DNA from: Haloactinopolyspora alba
Lineage (GTDB): Bacteria > Actinomycetota > Actinomycetes > Jiangellales > Jiangellaceae
NCBI RefSeq assembly: GCF_003014555.1
Contig: NZ_PYGE01000012.1
Span: 101,031 to 165,030 of the forward strand
Length of the DNA stretch: 64,000 nt
Direction of reading: 5' to 3'
The notes under the pieces are model-generated. The model made no database searches, was not told the DNA's origin, and saw nothing but the letters and a program-made list of their open reading frames with translations. The position numbers were made by a program, and so were the translations under genes. Positions 50,862 to 61,229 of the stretch are shown here, one piece after another (position 1 is the stretch's first letter; every line of letters starts with the position of its first letter).

Positions 50862-53249
50862 TTACAGCAGGTCGCGCTTGCGCATCTGAGTCCAGAAGAT
50901 CCAGCCGGGCAGGACCGGCAGCCAGAAGGACACGATGCGGAACACCAGGACGCCGGTCACGGCGGCCGTCGAGGTGACGCCGAGGGTGCTGACGCCGGCG
51001 GCCAGCGCTGCCTCGACGGCGCCGAGCCCGCCCGGCGTGGGCACCGCCATGCCGAGCGTGTTGCCGACCAGCTGGACCACCGCCAGGCCGGCGATGTCGA
51101 CGACCTCGCCGACAGCGCGCAGGGCCGCGTAGAAGCAGACCACGAGGCTGATGGTCTGCAACAGGATGCCGCCGGCCGCCATCACCAGCTTGCGCGGGTC
51201 GCTGAGGACGTCCAGCAGGCGGGGGAGGCCGCGTTCGGCGAAGTCGCTCCAGACGGTGCGTAGCCGTGACCGGATCGGCGGTATCAACGCGAGCAGCGCG
51301 GCACTGAGCAGCACGCCGACGATGACGACGAGGGTGGTCGTCGACGGCAGCCCGCCGATGGCCGACGTCCCGGAAACCACGGCCAGCACCGCCAGCAGCG
51401 GGAACGTCACGGCCACCTGGCCGACCTGGTTCGCGGCCACGCTGGCGGCCGCCAGTGGCCCCGCGACGCCGGCCTTGGTGAGCATCCGGATGTTGAGTGC
51501 GACGTTGGTCACCGTCGTCGGTGCGACGAGCCGGAGGAAGCTCAGCGCGACCTGGGCGCCCAGGACCCGCCGGAACGGCACCCGCTCGGGGACGAAGCCC
51601 AGGATGCCCAGCGCCATGCCGACGTAGTTGGCGAACATGGCGGCCCCGGCCGCGAGCAGCCACGGCCACTGCATCTGGGCCAGCAACTGCTCCGGCGACA
51701 CGTCGGACAGCTGGGTGCCCACGAGGTAGACGGCGACGACCGTGCCGACACCCGTGAGCAGCGACAGCGGCTTGATGCGCTGCAGCTGGACCGGTTCCGC
51801 AGGTGCGCCCACCTGATCGATCAGCAGCGTCCTCAGCTGCATCAGCGTGTCGCGGTGGCCCTTGAGACGGCGCCGCGTGCCGGGCGTGAGCGCGACCGGC
51901 TGCAGCAGGGGGACGGCCGATCGCACCGGTCCCGGACCCAGCACGCGCAGCGCGGTCTCGGCCGTGCGCTGCGCACCGACGGTGACGGCGACGGCGGTCA
52001 GCGCCTGCGCGAGATCGGCGCGAAGCGCGACGTCGGTCGCCGCCACCTCGCCGCCGGACGGCGCGAGCAGCCACGTCGTGCCGTCGTCGGCGATCCGGAT
52101 GGTCCGCCCGGACAACTGACGGTGCGCGACGTGGTTGCGTTGCAGCTTACGGAGCTGGTGCCACAGGTCGTCCAGGGTGGCGTCGTCGATGTCGTCGGGA
52201 GAGAGGTCGGCGAGCGCGCGACCCGCGACGTGGTCGTATACGAGGGCGGCGGAGTCGCCGTCGACCCGGAGCACGGACCGCAGCGGAGGCGTCCGCACTC
52301 CGGCCCGGGCGACCGCGAGTGACTGGAGCGCGACCCGGTCGATGGTCTCGCGCATGGTGACCGCCTGCCGCGGCAGCACGTCCTCGCGGGTGCGCACCCG
52401 GTCGACGAGGCGGGCCAGGGTGCCGGCGCCCTCGTCGTTGCGGTCCAGCACGATGACGCTCAGCGGACCGTCGGGCGTGTCTGCGGTGAGGTGGCGGTAC
52501 TGGTCGTCGCGGTCGGCGCGCAGTGCGTCGACCCGGTAGCCGTTCGCCTCGAGCGTCGCCGCGATCTTCTGGCCGCTGGGGGCTACCGACGGTTGTCCGC
52601 CGAACAGCCTGACCACCAGGCCCGCGGCGGCGCCGATGCCGAGGGCGATCAGCAGCCCGCCCACGGTCGCCTCGCCTTGCAGCAGCCCCACGCCGAAGCT
52701 CCCGGCGATGGCGAAGATCGCGACGTGGCGCGAACGCCGCAGGTCCTGCCTGGAGACGATGGTGACCAGCGCGACCAGCATCGCCGGGTAGGGCGGTACG
52801 GGGGTGCCCTCGACCCCGTCGATGACCGGGACCAGGCTGTCGTGCAGGCGCGCCGGCGCGCGGCCGCGCAGCCACGAGGAGACGAGTGACGCCGTCGCGG
52901 CGGCCAGCACGCCGGCGACCAGCAGCTCGACGGTGGTGCGGACCCTGCCGCGGATCATCAGGATGACCACCAGGACCGGCGGCATCACGACACCCGCCAG
53001 GTCCGCGGTGAACGAGACGATCTCGACCAGTCCCTCGGGCACCCGGTCGTTCAGGTCGGCCAGGTCCGCGGTGATCGCGGTCATGGTCCGCTCGGCGATG
53101 ATCGACATCGCCACCAGTGCCGTGATGCCCGCCGAGACGACCAGCAGCCAGAGCCCGTCGATCGGCCGTCGCGTGCGCGGGGGCAGCGGCGCCTCGTCGA
53201 CCGTGCTCAGCACGGCCGACCTGCCTGGCGGTTCCGTGGGCGCGGTCAT
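50862..53249 (-). CDS. Flippase-like membrane protein with internal pseudokinase-like domain (paralog 2)
   Basis: A 795-residue protein colinear with its downstream neighbour over the whole length and roughly 60% identical by eye. Same order: N-terminal membrane segments, middle kinase-like part (LVYDHVAGRALADLS; VAHRQLSGRTIRIA; WLLAPSGGEVAATDVAL, where even the DFG-equivalent Asp is now Ala), and the C-terminal flippase-like domain (GNTLGMAVPTPGGLGAVEAA; ends FWTQMRKRDLL). The 19 bases upstream of the ATG (53250-53268, CGAGATCCGATCGTCGCAC) are identical to those upstream of paralog 1, showing duplication of gene plus leader. Membrane lipid or polyprenyl-sugar handling is a guess. Confidence 0.78.
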   Translation of the reverse strand: MTAPTEPPGRSAVLSTVDEAPLPPRTRRPIDGLWLLVVSAGITALVAMSIIAERTMTAITADLADLNDRVPEGLVEIVSFTADLAGVVMPPVLVVILMIRGRVRTTVELLVAGVLAAATASLVSSWLRGRAPARLHDSLVPVIDGVEGTPVPPYPAMLVALVTIVSRQDLRRSRHVAIFAIAGSFGVGLLQGEATVGGLLIALGIGAAAGLVVRLFGGQPSVAPSGQKIAATLEANGYRVDALRADRDDQYRHLTADTPDGPLSVIVLDRNDEGAGTLARLVDRVRTREDVLPRQAVTMRETIDRVALQSLAVARAGVRTPPLRSVLRVDGDSAALVYDHVAGRALADLSPDDIDDATLDDLWHQLRKLQRNHVAHRQLSGRTIRIADDGTTWLLAPSGGEVAATDVALRADLAQALTAVAVTVGAQRTAETALRVLGPGPVRSAVPLLQPVALTPGTRRRLKGHRDTLMQLRTLLIDQVGAPAEPVQLQRIKPLSLLTGVGTVVAVYLVGTQLSDVSPEQLLAQMQWPWLLAAGAAMFANYVGMALGILGFVPERVPFRRVLGAQVALSFLRLVAPTTVTNVALNIRMLTKAGVAGPLAAASVAANQVGQVAVTFPLLAVLAVVSGTSAIGGLPSTTTLVVIVGVLLSAALLALIPPIRSRLRTVWSDFAERGLPRLLDVLSDPRKLVMAAGGILLQTISLVVCFYAALRAVGEVVDIAGLAVVQLVGNTLGMAVPTPGGLGAVEAALAAGVSTLGVTSTAAVTGVLVFRIVSFWLPVLPGWIFWTQMRKRDLL

Positions 53250-53310
53250 CGAGATCCGATCGTCGCACGACTCCCCGCCGCCCGTACGCCGGAGGCCACC
53301 CGTCCTGGAG

Positions 53311-53368
53311 AATGACCACGTTCACCATGGAATTCCATGCGTCACCACCCGTACAGCCCTGGTGACGC
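53311..53368 (+). repeat. GGAATTCC-centred repeat, intact copy
   Basis: ATGACCACGTTCACCATGG leads into the palindromic centre CATGGAATTCCATG, followed by GCGTCACCA (53339-53347) pairing with TGGTGACGC (53360-53368). The same sequence, with five or so changes, recurs at 63856 where it is cut short by an IS end. It sits between the divergent flippase and adnA genes; the rest of that 327-base gap (53369-53576) shows only the AGAGGAG ribosome site for adnA. Confidence 0.8.
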
Positions 53369-53576
53369 GTGCGAAAGCCTCGTGATGGACGGACGCCCCA
53401 GCGCCTGACAGCAACGAGGGTCGCGGCGCCCGACGGTACCGACGCGTCGTCTGGCGGCAACGCCGTCGTGTCGCCCGACGGACGAGCACCCGGCTCCCGC
53501 GGCGTGGACGTGGCGACCCTGTCGGACCCGCGTGGTGGGATGGGCACGTCGTCGTCAGGGAGAGGAGCCGTTGCCG

Positions 53577-56500
53577 GTGAGGCGATCCGCCGACCAGCCC
53601 GCTGTCCGACTCGTCCGTGCCGCATCGTCCGCGGCACCCGGTGCCCGGAACGACGCCCCGGTGGCCGACGCTCCCGCGGCCCCAGGAACGACGGTGGCCC
53701 CGGACACGCCGGACCCCGGCGCCACGGCGCACCCCGGTGCGACGGCGGACCACGGTACGACGGCGGACCCGGAGGCATCGCCGATCCGACTCGACGCCGC
53801 GCAGCGGCGCGCGGTCGAACGCCGCGGCGGCCCGGCGCTGCTGCTTGCCGGGCCGGGCACCGGTAAGACCACGACGATCGTCGAGGCGGTCGCGCACCGC
53901 GTCGAGCAGGACGGGCTACGGCCCGAGCAAGTCCTCGTCCTCACCTTCGGCCGCCGCGCGGCCGCCGAACTGCGCGAGCGCATCACCCGCAGGCTCGCCC
54001 GCACGGTGCGCGAGCCGTTGGCTCGGACGTTCCACTCGTACGCGTTCGGGCTGGTCCGCCGCGAGGCGGTCGCCGCCGGCGAGGCCACCCCGCGACTGCT
54101 GGGTGGCGCCGAACAGGACGTGCTGGTCCGTGACCTGCTGCGCGGCGACGTCGAGCAGTTGGGTGCGGACTACTGGCCCGAGCGGTTGCGCCCGGCGCTG
54201 CTGACCCGTGGCTTCGCGGGTGAGCTGCGCGACCTGATGATGCGCGCGTTCGAGCGCGGCGTCGGCCCGGACGAGCTGGCCGAGCTGGGAGAGCGGCACG
54301 GGCGCGACGACTGGGTCGCGGCCGCGCGGTTCGCCCATCAGTACGGCGGCGTGACCGCGTTCCGGCACCCGCCGTCCTACGACCAGGCCGAGTTGGTCCG
54401 GTCGGCGGCGGGTCTGCTGCGCGACGACCCCACGCTGCTGGCCCGCGAACGCGCGGCGTACCCGTTCGTCGTCGTGGACGAGTACCAGGACGTCGACCCG
54501 GCGCAGGAGGACCTGCTGCGGCTGCTGTGCGCCGGCGGCCGAGACCTGCTGGTGGTGGGCGACCCGGACCAGTCCATCTACGGGTTCCGCGGCGCCGAGC
54601 CGGAGGCCATCCGCCGCTTCGACGAGCGTTTCCCGGCCGCCGACGGGTCACCGGCCGAGGTCGTGGCGCTGACCGAGTCGCGCCGGAGTGGGCCGCGGCT
54701 GCTGGACGCCTCGCGCCGGGTGGCCGCTCGGCTCGGCGGGCCGTTCCGGCACCGCGAACTCACCGCGGCCGACACGTCCGCGGCGGGGGAGGTGTCGGTG
54801 CACGTGCTGGCCAGCGCCAGTCAGGAGGCGGCCTTCATCGCCTCGCGGCTGCGTGCCGCGCATCTGCTCGACGACGTTCCGTGGAGCTCGATGGCGGTGC
54901 TGGTGCGGTCGGCCTCGGCTGTTCCGGTGCTGCGGCGCGCTCTCACCGGCGCCGGGGTTCCGGTCGACGTCCGCCTCGACGACGTGCCCCTGGTCGAGCA
55001 GGCGCCGGTCCGGGCTCTGCTGACCGTCCTCGAGTTCGCCGCCGGCGTGCGTGAGCTCGATGTCCAGACCGCGCTCGACCTGATCACCGGGCCGTTCGGC
55101 GGCGCCGACGCGCTGGCGATCCGGCGGTTGCGCCAGGAGCTGCGCGCCGGCGAGCTGGCCGCGGGTGGCGAACGCTCGTCGGGTGAGCTGCTGGTCGAGG
55201 CCCTCACCGATCCGGACGTGCTCGCGGGCCTGGACGACGATGCGGTCCGGCCGGCCGAGCGGATGGCGTCGTTGCTGACGGCCGGCCGTACGGCGGCCGA
55301 GGCCGACGGTGCCACCGCTGAGGACGTGCTGTGGGCGGTGTGGAGTCGTTCCGGTCTCGAGGCCCGCTGGACGCGGGCGGCCGTCGGTGGCGGACGCTCG
55401 TCCGCGGCCGCCGATGCGGACCTGGACGCGATGGTCGCGCTGTTCGACGCGGCGGCTCGCTACGTCGACCGGATGCCGGGCGCGGGCCCGGCCGGGTTCG
55501 CCGAGCACGTGCGCGACCAGCAGCTGCCGGCCGACACGTCCGGCCCCGCCGGCCCGCAGTCCGCGTCGGTGAGCGTTCTCACCGCTCATGCCGCCAAGGG
55601 TCTCGAGTGGGACGTCGTCGCCGTCGCGGGCGCGCAGGAAGGAGTCTGGCCGGACGTCCGTGAACGGGGCAGCCTGCTCCGCACCGAGGTGCTGGTCGAC
55701 CTGGTCGCCCGGCGCGACGACTCCGACGTCACCCGCGCCAGTGCGCGCCTCGCCGAGGAGCGGCGGCTGTTCTACGTCGCGGTGACGCGGGCGAGCAGCC
55801 GGCTCTACGTCACGGCGGTGTCGAACGAGGACGAGCAGCCGTCCCGGTTCCTCGACGACATCGATCCGCTGCCGGCCGACGCCGAGCCCGAGCGTGTCGT
55901 GCAGAGCCCCGGACGCGGGCTGAGCCTGCCCGCGGTCACCGCGGAACTGCGCGGCGTGGTGTGCGACCCGGACGAGCCGGAGCAGCGCCGTGCCGGTGCG
56001 GCGCATCAGCTGGCTCGGCTGGCCGCGGCCGGCGTCGCGGCCGCCGACCCGGACCACTGGTACGGCATGCGTGAGCTGTCGGTGCCCGAACCGCTCGGCG
56101 AGCCGGGCACGCCGGTGCGCATCTCTCCGTCCAAGGTCGAAGAGTTCAACCGCTGTGAGCTGCGCTGGCTGCTCAAGGCCTGCGGCGCCACCGACGGCGA
56201 CCTCGGCCGGGCCGGCGTCGGCTCCCTGATACACGATCTCGCCGAGCGGGCGGCGGCGGAGGGCTGGAGCGACGACAAGCTGCTCACCGAGCTCGACAAC
56301 GCATGGCCGAGCATGGACGTGGGCACCGGCTGGGTCGCCGCGCGCGAGTACGCCAGGGCCCGCGACATGGTCGAGCGGCTGGGGCGGTGGCTGCGGGCCA
56401 ACCCGCGCACCCTCGTCGGCGCCGAGGTGTCCTTCGACGTGCCGGTCGGCTCGGCCCGGCTGGTCGGCCGGGTCGACCGCCTCGACGCCGACGGGCAGGG

Positions 56501-56876
56501 GCGTCTGGTCGTGGTCGACTACAAGACCGGCACGTACGCGCCGACCGCCGCCGAGCTGGGCGAGCACGCGCAGCTCGCCACGTACCAGCTGGCCGTGGAG
56601 CACGGCGCGTTCGACGACGTCGCCGAGGGCAGTCGCAGCTCCGGCGGCGCGAGCCTGGTCCAGCTGGGCAAGCCGTCCAAGGGCGAGGCCCGGGAGCAGA
56701 CGCAGCCGCCGCTGGGCGACGCCGACGATCCGGCGTGGGCGCACGAGCTCGTCGAGGAGACCGCGGCCGGGATGCGCCGGCCCACGTTCCGGGCCCGCAA
56801 GGGCGGCTGGTGCGCGGTGTGTCCGGCCCGGCCGTCCTGCCCCGCGTTCCCCGAGGGCGAGCAGGTGACGCCATGA
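53577..56876 (+). CDS. adnA: AdnA-like ATP-dependent helicase-nuclease subunit
   Basis: A 1099-residue UvrD/Rep-type helicase with a C-terminal RecB nuclease domain, one half of the AdnAB motor that resects double-strand breaks in actinobacteria. Helicase motifs: LLLAGPGTGKTTTIVEAVA (I), FVVVDEYQDVDPAQ (II), VVGDPDQSIYGFRGAEPEA (III), LFYVAVTRAS (VI). The nuclease has GRVDRLDADGQ and VVVDYKTGTYAP, framed by Cys in FNRCELRWLL and WCAVCPARPSC, an Fe-S set. The first 85 residues are a low-complexity extension. GTG 53577 lies nine bases after GAGGAG; TTG 53571 is the alternative. The stop overlaps the next start. Confidence 0.92.
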   Translation: MRRSADQPAVRLVRAASSAAPGARNDAPVADAPAAPGTTVAPDTPDPGATAHPGATADHGTTADPEASPIRLDAAQRRAVERRGGPALLLAGPGTGKTTTIVEAVAHRVEQDGLRPEQVLVLTFGRRAAAELRERITRRLARTVREPLARTFHSYAFGLVRREAVAAGEATPRLLGGAEQDVLVRDLLRGDVEQLGADYWPERLRPALLTRGFAGELRDLMMRAFERGVGPDELAELGERHGRDDWVAAARFAHQYGGVTAFRHPPSYDQAELVRSAAGLLRDDPTLLARERAAYPFVVVDEYQDVDPAQEDLLRLLCAGGRDLLVVGDPDQSIYGFRGAEPEAIRRFDERFPAADGSPAEVVALTESRRSGPRLLDASRRVAARLGGPFRHRELTAADTSAAGEVSVHVLASASQEAAFIASRLRAAHLLDDVPWSSMAVLVRSASAVPVLRRALTGAGVPVDVRLDDVPLVEQAPVRALLTVLEFAAGVRELDVQTALDLITGPFGGADALAIRRLRQELRAGELAAGGERSSGELLVEALTDPDVLAGLDDDAVRPAERMASLLTAGRTAAEADGATAEDVLWAVWSRSGLEARWTRAAVGGGRSSAAADADLDAMVALFDAAARYVDRMPGAGPAGFAEHVRDQQLPADTSGPAGPQSASVSVLTAHAAKGLEWDVVAVAGAQEGVWPDVRERGSLLRTEVLVDLVARRDDSDVTRASARLAEERRLFYVAVTRASSRLYVTAVSNEDEQPSRFLDDIDPLPADAEPERVVQSPGRGLSLPAVTAELRGVVCDPDEPEQRRAGAAHQLARLAAAGVAAADPDHWYGMRELSVPEPLGEPGTPVRISPSKVEEFNRCELRWLLKACGATDGDLGRAGVGSLIHDLAERAAAEGWSDDKLLTELDNAWPSMDVGTGWVAAREYARARDMVERLGRWLRANPRTLVGAEVSFDVPVGSARLVGRVDRLDADGQGRLVVVDYKTGTYAPTAAELGEHAQLATYQLAVEHGAFDDVAEGSRSSGGASLVQLGKPSKGEAREQTQPPLGDADDPAWAHELVEETAAGMRRPTFRARKGGWCAVCPARPSCPAFPEGEQVTP

Positions 56877-59800
56877 CGACCATCACGCCGTCCGCGCTGG
56901 CCAGGCGGCTCGACCGGCCCGACCCGACGGACGAGCAGGCGGCCGCCATCGCCGCACCGCTGGAACCGGGCGTGGTGGTGGCCGGCGCCGGCTCTGGCAA
57001 GACCGAGACGATGGCCGCCCGCGTGGTGTGGTTGGTCGCCAGCGGCGCGGTCCGTCCGGAACACGTGCTCGGGCTCACCTTCACCCGCAAGGCCGCCCGT
57101 GAGCTGTCCGCGCGCATCCGTCGCCGGCTGTCCCAGCTCGCCAGCCGGGGCGTCATCGATCCCGGCGGCGACCTGCTCGACGGCGAGCCGACGGTGCTGA
57201 CCTACGACGCCTACGCCGGGCGTATCGTCGCCGAGCACGCGCTGCGCCTGGGCCGTGAGCCCGGGGCGAGGCTCATCACCGAGGCGGTGGCGTGGCAGTA
57301 CGCTCAGCGGGTGGTCGCCACCTACGACGGCGACATGGACGCGGTCGGCTACGCGCCGTCCACGGTCGTCAGCAAGGTGCTCGCGCTGCACGGCGAGCTC
57401 GCGGGACACCTCGTCCCACCGGACAGCGTCCGCGAGTTCACCACCGATCTGCGCCACCGCGTGCACGCGCTGCCGAAGGCCGAGAAGCAGCGGACGAAAG
57501 AGCTTCTGTACGCCGACGTCGCGAAGGCTCTCGGCGTGCAGGACGCGCGGGTGGCGCTGCTCCCGCTGGTCGACGAGTTCCGGCGGCGTAAACGCGCCGA
57601 CGAGGTGCTCGACTTCGCCGACCAGGCGGAGCTGGCGGCCACCCTGGCCGCGCGGTTCCCCGAGGTCGGCGTGGCCGAACGTGACGCGTACCGGGTCGTG
57701 TTGCTGGACGAGTACCAGGACACCAGCCATGCGCAGCTGGTGCTGCTGCGGTCGTTGTTCGGCGACGGGCACCCGGTCACCGCGGTCGGCGACCCGGCGC
57801 AGTCCATCTACGGCTGGCGCGGCGCCAGCGCGGGGACGCTGACCTCGTTCCGCCGCGAGTTCCGCACCGCGGACGCGGCGCCGGCCCGGCTCGACTCGCT
57901 GGCGACGAGCTTCCGCAACGGTGCGGACATCCTGCGGGTGGCCAACCGGCTGTCCGAGCCGTTGCGGGCCGAGGGCCTGGACGTGCCGGAGCTGTCCGCG
58001 TTCGACGGTCTCGGCGACGGCGAGGTGACGGCGTCGCTGCATCTCACCGCCGAGGACGAGGCCGCGGACGTGGCGCGGCGGGCGCGCGCGTTCTGGGACG
58101 CGTCGGACGAGGGCCGGACCGCGGCCGTGCTGGTGCGCACCCGCAGCCAGATGCCGCGTCTCGAGGCGGCGCTACGTGCGGTCGACCTTCCGGTCGAGGT
58201 CGTCGGTGTCGGCGGCCTGCTGGCCACCCCCGAGGTCGGCGACATCGTGGCGACGCTGCGGGTCGTGAACGATCCTGCTCGCGGCGACGCCCTGATGCGG
58301 CTGCTCACCGGCGCACGCTGGCGTATCGGCCCGCGCGATCTGGACGCGCTGGGGCGGTGGGCCCGGCGCCTGGGCCGGCCGACCGGGCAGGGCCCGGCGG
58401 CGTCCCGGACGGCGCACGCCGAAGCGGCCGCGCAGGCACCCCAGACCGGTGCGTCCGCGGTTCCCGCCGGTGCGGCGCAGGACGAGATCGACGAGCTGGG
58501 CATCGTCGACGCGCTGGACGCGCTGCCGGGGCCGGAGTGGTTCTCGCCGGAGGGCTACCGCCGGCTGACCGCGCTCTCCGCGGAGCTGCGCGAGCTACGA
58601 GGGCGCACCGCCCAGTCGCTGACCGAGCTGGTCCACGACGTCGAGCGCACGCTCGGCCTGGACGTCGAGCTGACCGCCAGGCGCGGACCCACCGGCAGGG
58701 CCAACCTGGACCGGTTCCTCGACGTGGCGGCGGAGTACGAGGGCGACGGGGCCGGCGGCCGGCTCTCGTCGTTCCTGGCCTACCTCGACGCGGCCGAGAC
58801 CGCAGAGCGCGGGCTGGCGCCGGGCGAGGTCGAGGTCAGCGGCGACCGGGTGCAGGTGCTCACGGTGCACGGAGCGAAGGGCCTCGAGTGGGACGCGGTC
58901 TTCGTCACCGGGCTGGTGGACAAGGTGTTCCCGGCAGGCGGCGAGCGCGACCGCGCCTGGCTGGGCGATCCGGGCGAGCTGCCGTACCCGTTGCGTGGCG
59001 ACGCGGCCGCGTTGCCGGTCCTGGACGTCGACGGCGCCGCCGACCAGCAGGGCGCGCGGGACGCGGTCGAGCGGTTCTACCACGACGCGGCCGACGCGGG
59101 CCGCCTCGAGGAACGACGGCTGGCCTACGTCGCGGTGACCCGTGCCAGACGCGTGCTCGCCTGCAGCGGCTACCGCTGGGACGACGCCGTCCGCCCGCGT
59201 GAGCCGTCGCCGTTCCTGGCCGAGATCCGTGCCGCCTGCGACGACGGCGCGGGTGACGTGGCGGTCTGGGCCGACGACCCCGGCGAGAGCAACCCGCTGG
59301 CCGAGAACCGGCCGGTGCTGCAGTGGCCGTACGATCCGCTCGGCGAGCGCCGAGTACTGCTCGAGGACGGCGCCGCGCGGGTGCGCGCCGCGCAGGCGGA
59401 GCTCGACGGGGCGCTGTTCGTGCCGGACGTTCCGGCCACCGAGTGGGACGACGAGATCGAGAGGCTGCTGGCCGAGCGTGAGCGCGAGTCGCAGTCGCGG
59501 CCGGTGGAGGTCGAACTGCCGCGGCACCTGTCCGTGTCCCAGCTGGTGACGCTACGCGGCAGCCCCGACGAGCTCGCACGGACGTTGCGCCGTCCGGTGC
59601 CCCGCCCGCCGTCGCCGCTGGCGCGCCGCGGTACCCGGTTCCACGCCTGGCTGGAGTCGCGGTGGGGCGCGCCGCGCCTGCTGGACGTCGACGAACTGCC
59701 CGGGTCCGCCGACGACGGCGCGGCGGCCGACCGCGAGATCGCCGCGCTGCAGGAGGCCTTCCTGGCCTCGGCATGGGCACGGCGCACTCCGGTCGAGGTC

Positions 59801-60121
59801 GAGGCGCCGTTCGAGCTGATGGTGGCGGGGGTGCTGCTGCGCGGCCGGGTCGACGCGGTCTTCGAGACCGACGACGGCGGTATCGAGGTCGTGGACTGGA
59901 AGACCGGGCGCCCGCCGCGCGACGACGCCGACGAGACCGTCCGCACCGTGCAGCTGGCCGCGTACCGGCTGGCGTTCGCGACGTTGCACGATCGTCCGCT
60001 CGACCGGGTCACGGCGGCGTTCCACTACGTGCCCGACGATCTCACGCTGCGCCGGGCGGACCTGCTCGACGCGGACGAACTCCGCGAGCTGATCACGTCG
60101 GTGCCGGTGGCGGAGGGGTGA
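56873..60121 (+). CDS. adnB: AdnB-like ATP-dependent helicase-nuclease subunit
   Basis: A 1082-residue partner subunit. Motifs: VVAGAGSGKTETMAARVVW (I), LTFTRKAARELSARI (Ia), LLDEYQDTSHAQLVLL (II), AVGDPAQSIYGWRGASAG (III), VLTVHGAKGLEWDAVFVTG (V), LAYVAVTRARRVL (VI). The C-terminal nuclease motifs are GRVDAVFETDDGG and VEVVDWKTGRPPRDD-like with catalytic Asp and Lys; no Fe-S Cys set is visible. Both helicase engines look intact, so the pair should form the dimeric AdnAB. ATG overlaps the adnA stop (ATGA). Confidence 0.92.
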   Translation: MTTITPSALARRLDRPDPTDEQAAAIAAPLEPGVVVAGAGSGKTETMAARVVWLVASGAVRPEHVLGLTFTRKAARELSARIRRRLSQLASRGVIDPGGDLLDGEPTVLTYDAYAGRIVAEHALRLGREPGARLITEAVAWQYAQRVVATYDGDMDAVGYAPSTVVSKVLALHGELAGHLVPPDSVREFTTDLRHRVHALPKAEKQRTKELLYADVAKALGVQDARVALLPLVDEFRRRKRADEVLDFADQAELAATLAARFPEVGVAERDAYRVVLLDEYQDTSHAQLVLLRSLFGDGHPVTAVGDPAQSIYGWRGASAGTLTSFRREFRTADAAPARLDSLATSFRNGADILRVANRLSEPLRAEGLDVPELSAFDGLGDGEVTASLHLTAEDEAADVARRARAFWDASDEGRTAAVLVRTRSQMPRLEAALRAVDLPVEVVGVGGLLATPEVGDIVATLRVVNDPARGDALMRLLTGARWRIGPRDLDALGRWARRLGRPTGQGPAASRTAHAEAAAQAPQTGASAVPAGAAQDEIDELGIVDALDALPGPEWFSPEGYRRLTALSAELRELRGRTAQSLTELVHDVERTLGLDVELTARRGPTGRANLDRFLDVAAEYEGDGAGGRLSSFLAYLDAAETAERGLAPGEVEVSGDRVQVLTVHGAKGLEWDAVFVTGLVDKVFPAGGERDRAWLGDPGELPYPLRGDAAALPVLDVDGAADQQGARDAVERFYHDAADAGRLEERRLAYVAVTRARRVLACSGYRWDDAVRPREPSPFLAEIRAACDDGAGDVAVWADDPGESNPLAENRPVLQWPYDPLGERRVLLEDGAARVRAAQAELDGALFVPDVPATEWDDEIERLLAERERESQSRPVEVELPRHLSVSQLVTLRGSPDELARTLRRPVPRPPSPLARRGTRFHAWLESRWGAPRLLDVDELPGSADDGAAADREIAALQEAFLASAWARRTPVEVEAPFELMVAGVLLRGRVDAVFETDDGGIEVVDWKTGRPPRDDADETVRTVQLAAYRLAFATLHDRPLDRVTAAFHYVPDDLTLRRADLLDADELRELITSVPVAEG

Positions 60122-60250
60122 GTGCGGTGCCGGCGCGAAGGTGGGAGCGGACCCGAGCGGTGCGGCGAAAACGCGGATACTACCGGGTGGAAACAGCCGT
60201 TGTCTTGCGGTTTGACCAGTTGTCTCGTCCTCGGAGACTCCCCTTGATCG

Positions 60251-61210
60251 ATGCCGGTCGGCCGGGAACACTCGTATCTCGTGACCGCTGAGCTGACGCC
60301 CCTGCGCCGCATCGCCGCCTATGCGGCGTGCACCGACGACAACGGCCATGTCCTGCTCATCCGGGAGTCGGTCCGGTCCGGCACGCCCGGGGTCTGGACG
60401 CTTCCCGGCGGCAGCGTGCTGCACGGTGAGCATCCACGTGACGCGGTCGTGCGCGAGGCCGCGGCGGAGTCGGGGCTGTTGCTCCGGGCGAACGCCGCGC
60501 TGGACGTGCTGGCCGACACCCGTGCTCGCCGGCAGCGGCAGGTGACGTTGCACACCGACCGTGTCGTGTTCGCGGCTCAGGTCATCAGCGGAGAGCCGGA
60601 GCCGTTGTCGCCGACGGTCGACGACGTGCGCTGGATCAGCATGGAGGAGGCCGAGACGCTGCAGCTGCGCCCGTTCGTCGCGCAGATCCTCAAACTGCCG
60701 CTGTCCACGGTCGACCTGCCGCCGGAGCAGATGCCGGACTTCCCCGGCTTCGATATCCAGCAGGCGCCGGACGGGCGGCACACGGTGCAGCGTTTCGCCG
60801 CGTACGGGCTGGTCCGCGACGTGGCCGGGCGGGTCCTGCTGACTCAGGTCGCGCCGGGCTATCCGGACGCCGGCTGCTGGCACCTACCGGGCGGCGGCAC
60901 CGACTTCGGCGAGCAGCCCGCTCAGGCGCTGCTGCGCGAACTGGCCGAGGAGACCGGCCAGACGGGCCGGATCCACGCCCTGCTCGGCGTCGCCAGCCAC
61001 CGTGAGCCGGAGCAGATCGGGCCCGAAGGGTTCGCCATCGACTGGCACGGTGTCCGGCCGTACTACGACGTGGTGGTCGACGACCCGACCGAGGTGGTGC
61101 TGGCCGACGTGGGCGGGTCCACCACCGGCGCCCGCTGGTTCGACCCGGCCGAGGTCGAGGAACTGCCGAAGACCGCCGTCACCGTCGAGGCGTTGCGCGC
61201 GGTTGGCTGA
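60251..61210 (+). CDS. Tandem double-NUDIX hydrolase
   Basis: A 319-residue protein with two NUDIX domains (about 18-145 and 180-319). The second NUDIX box is complete: [20 protein letters not shown] then ETG. The first reads [20 protein letters not shown] then SGL, where one of the two metal-binding Glu of the consensus REUXEEXGU is Ala, so the first domain is likely catalytically weak or regulatory. Substrates may be damaged nucleotides or nucleotide sugars. GTG 60281 is an alternative start; no strong ribosome site is seen for either. Region 60122-60250 shows no gene. Confidence 0.85.
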   Translation: MPVGREHSYLVTAELTPLRRIAAYAACTDDNGHVLLIRESVRSGTPGVWTLPGGSVLHGEHPRDAVVREAAAESGLLLRANAALDVLADTRARRQRQVTLHTDRVVFAAQVISGEPEPLSPTVDDVRWISMEEAETLQLRPFVAQILKLPLSTVDLPPEQMPDFPGFDIQQAPDGRHTVQRFAAYGLVRDVAGRVLLTQVAPGYPDAGCWHLPGGGTDFGEQPAQALLRELAEETGQTGRIHALLGVASHREPEQIGPEGFAIDWHGVRPYYDVVVDDPTEVVLADVGGSTTGARWFDPAEVEELPKTAVTVEALRAVG

Positions 61211-61229
61211 CCTGCCCGGAGTCGATCGC

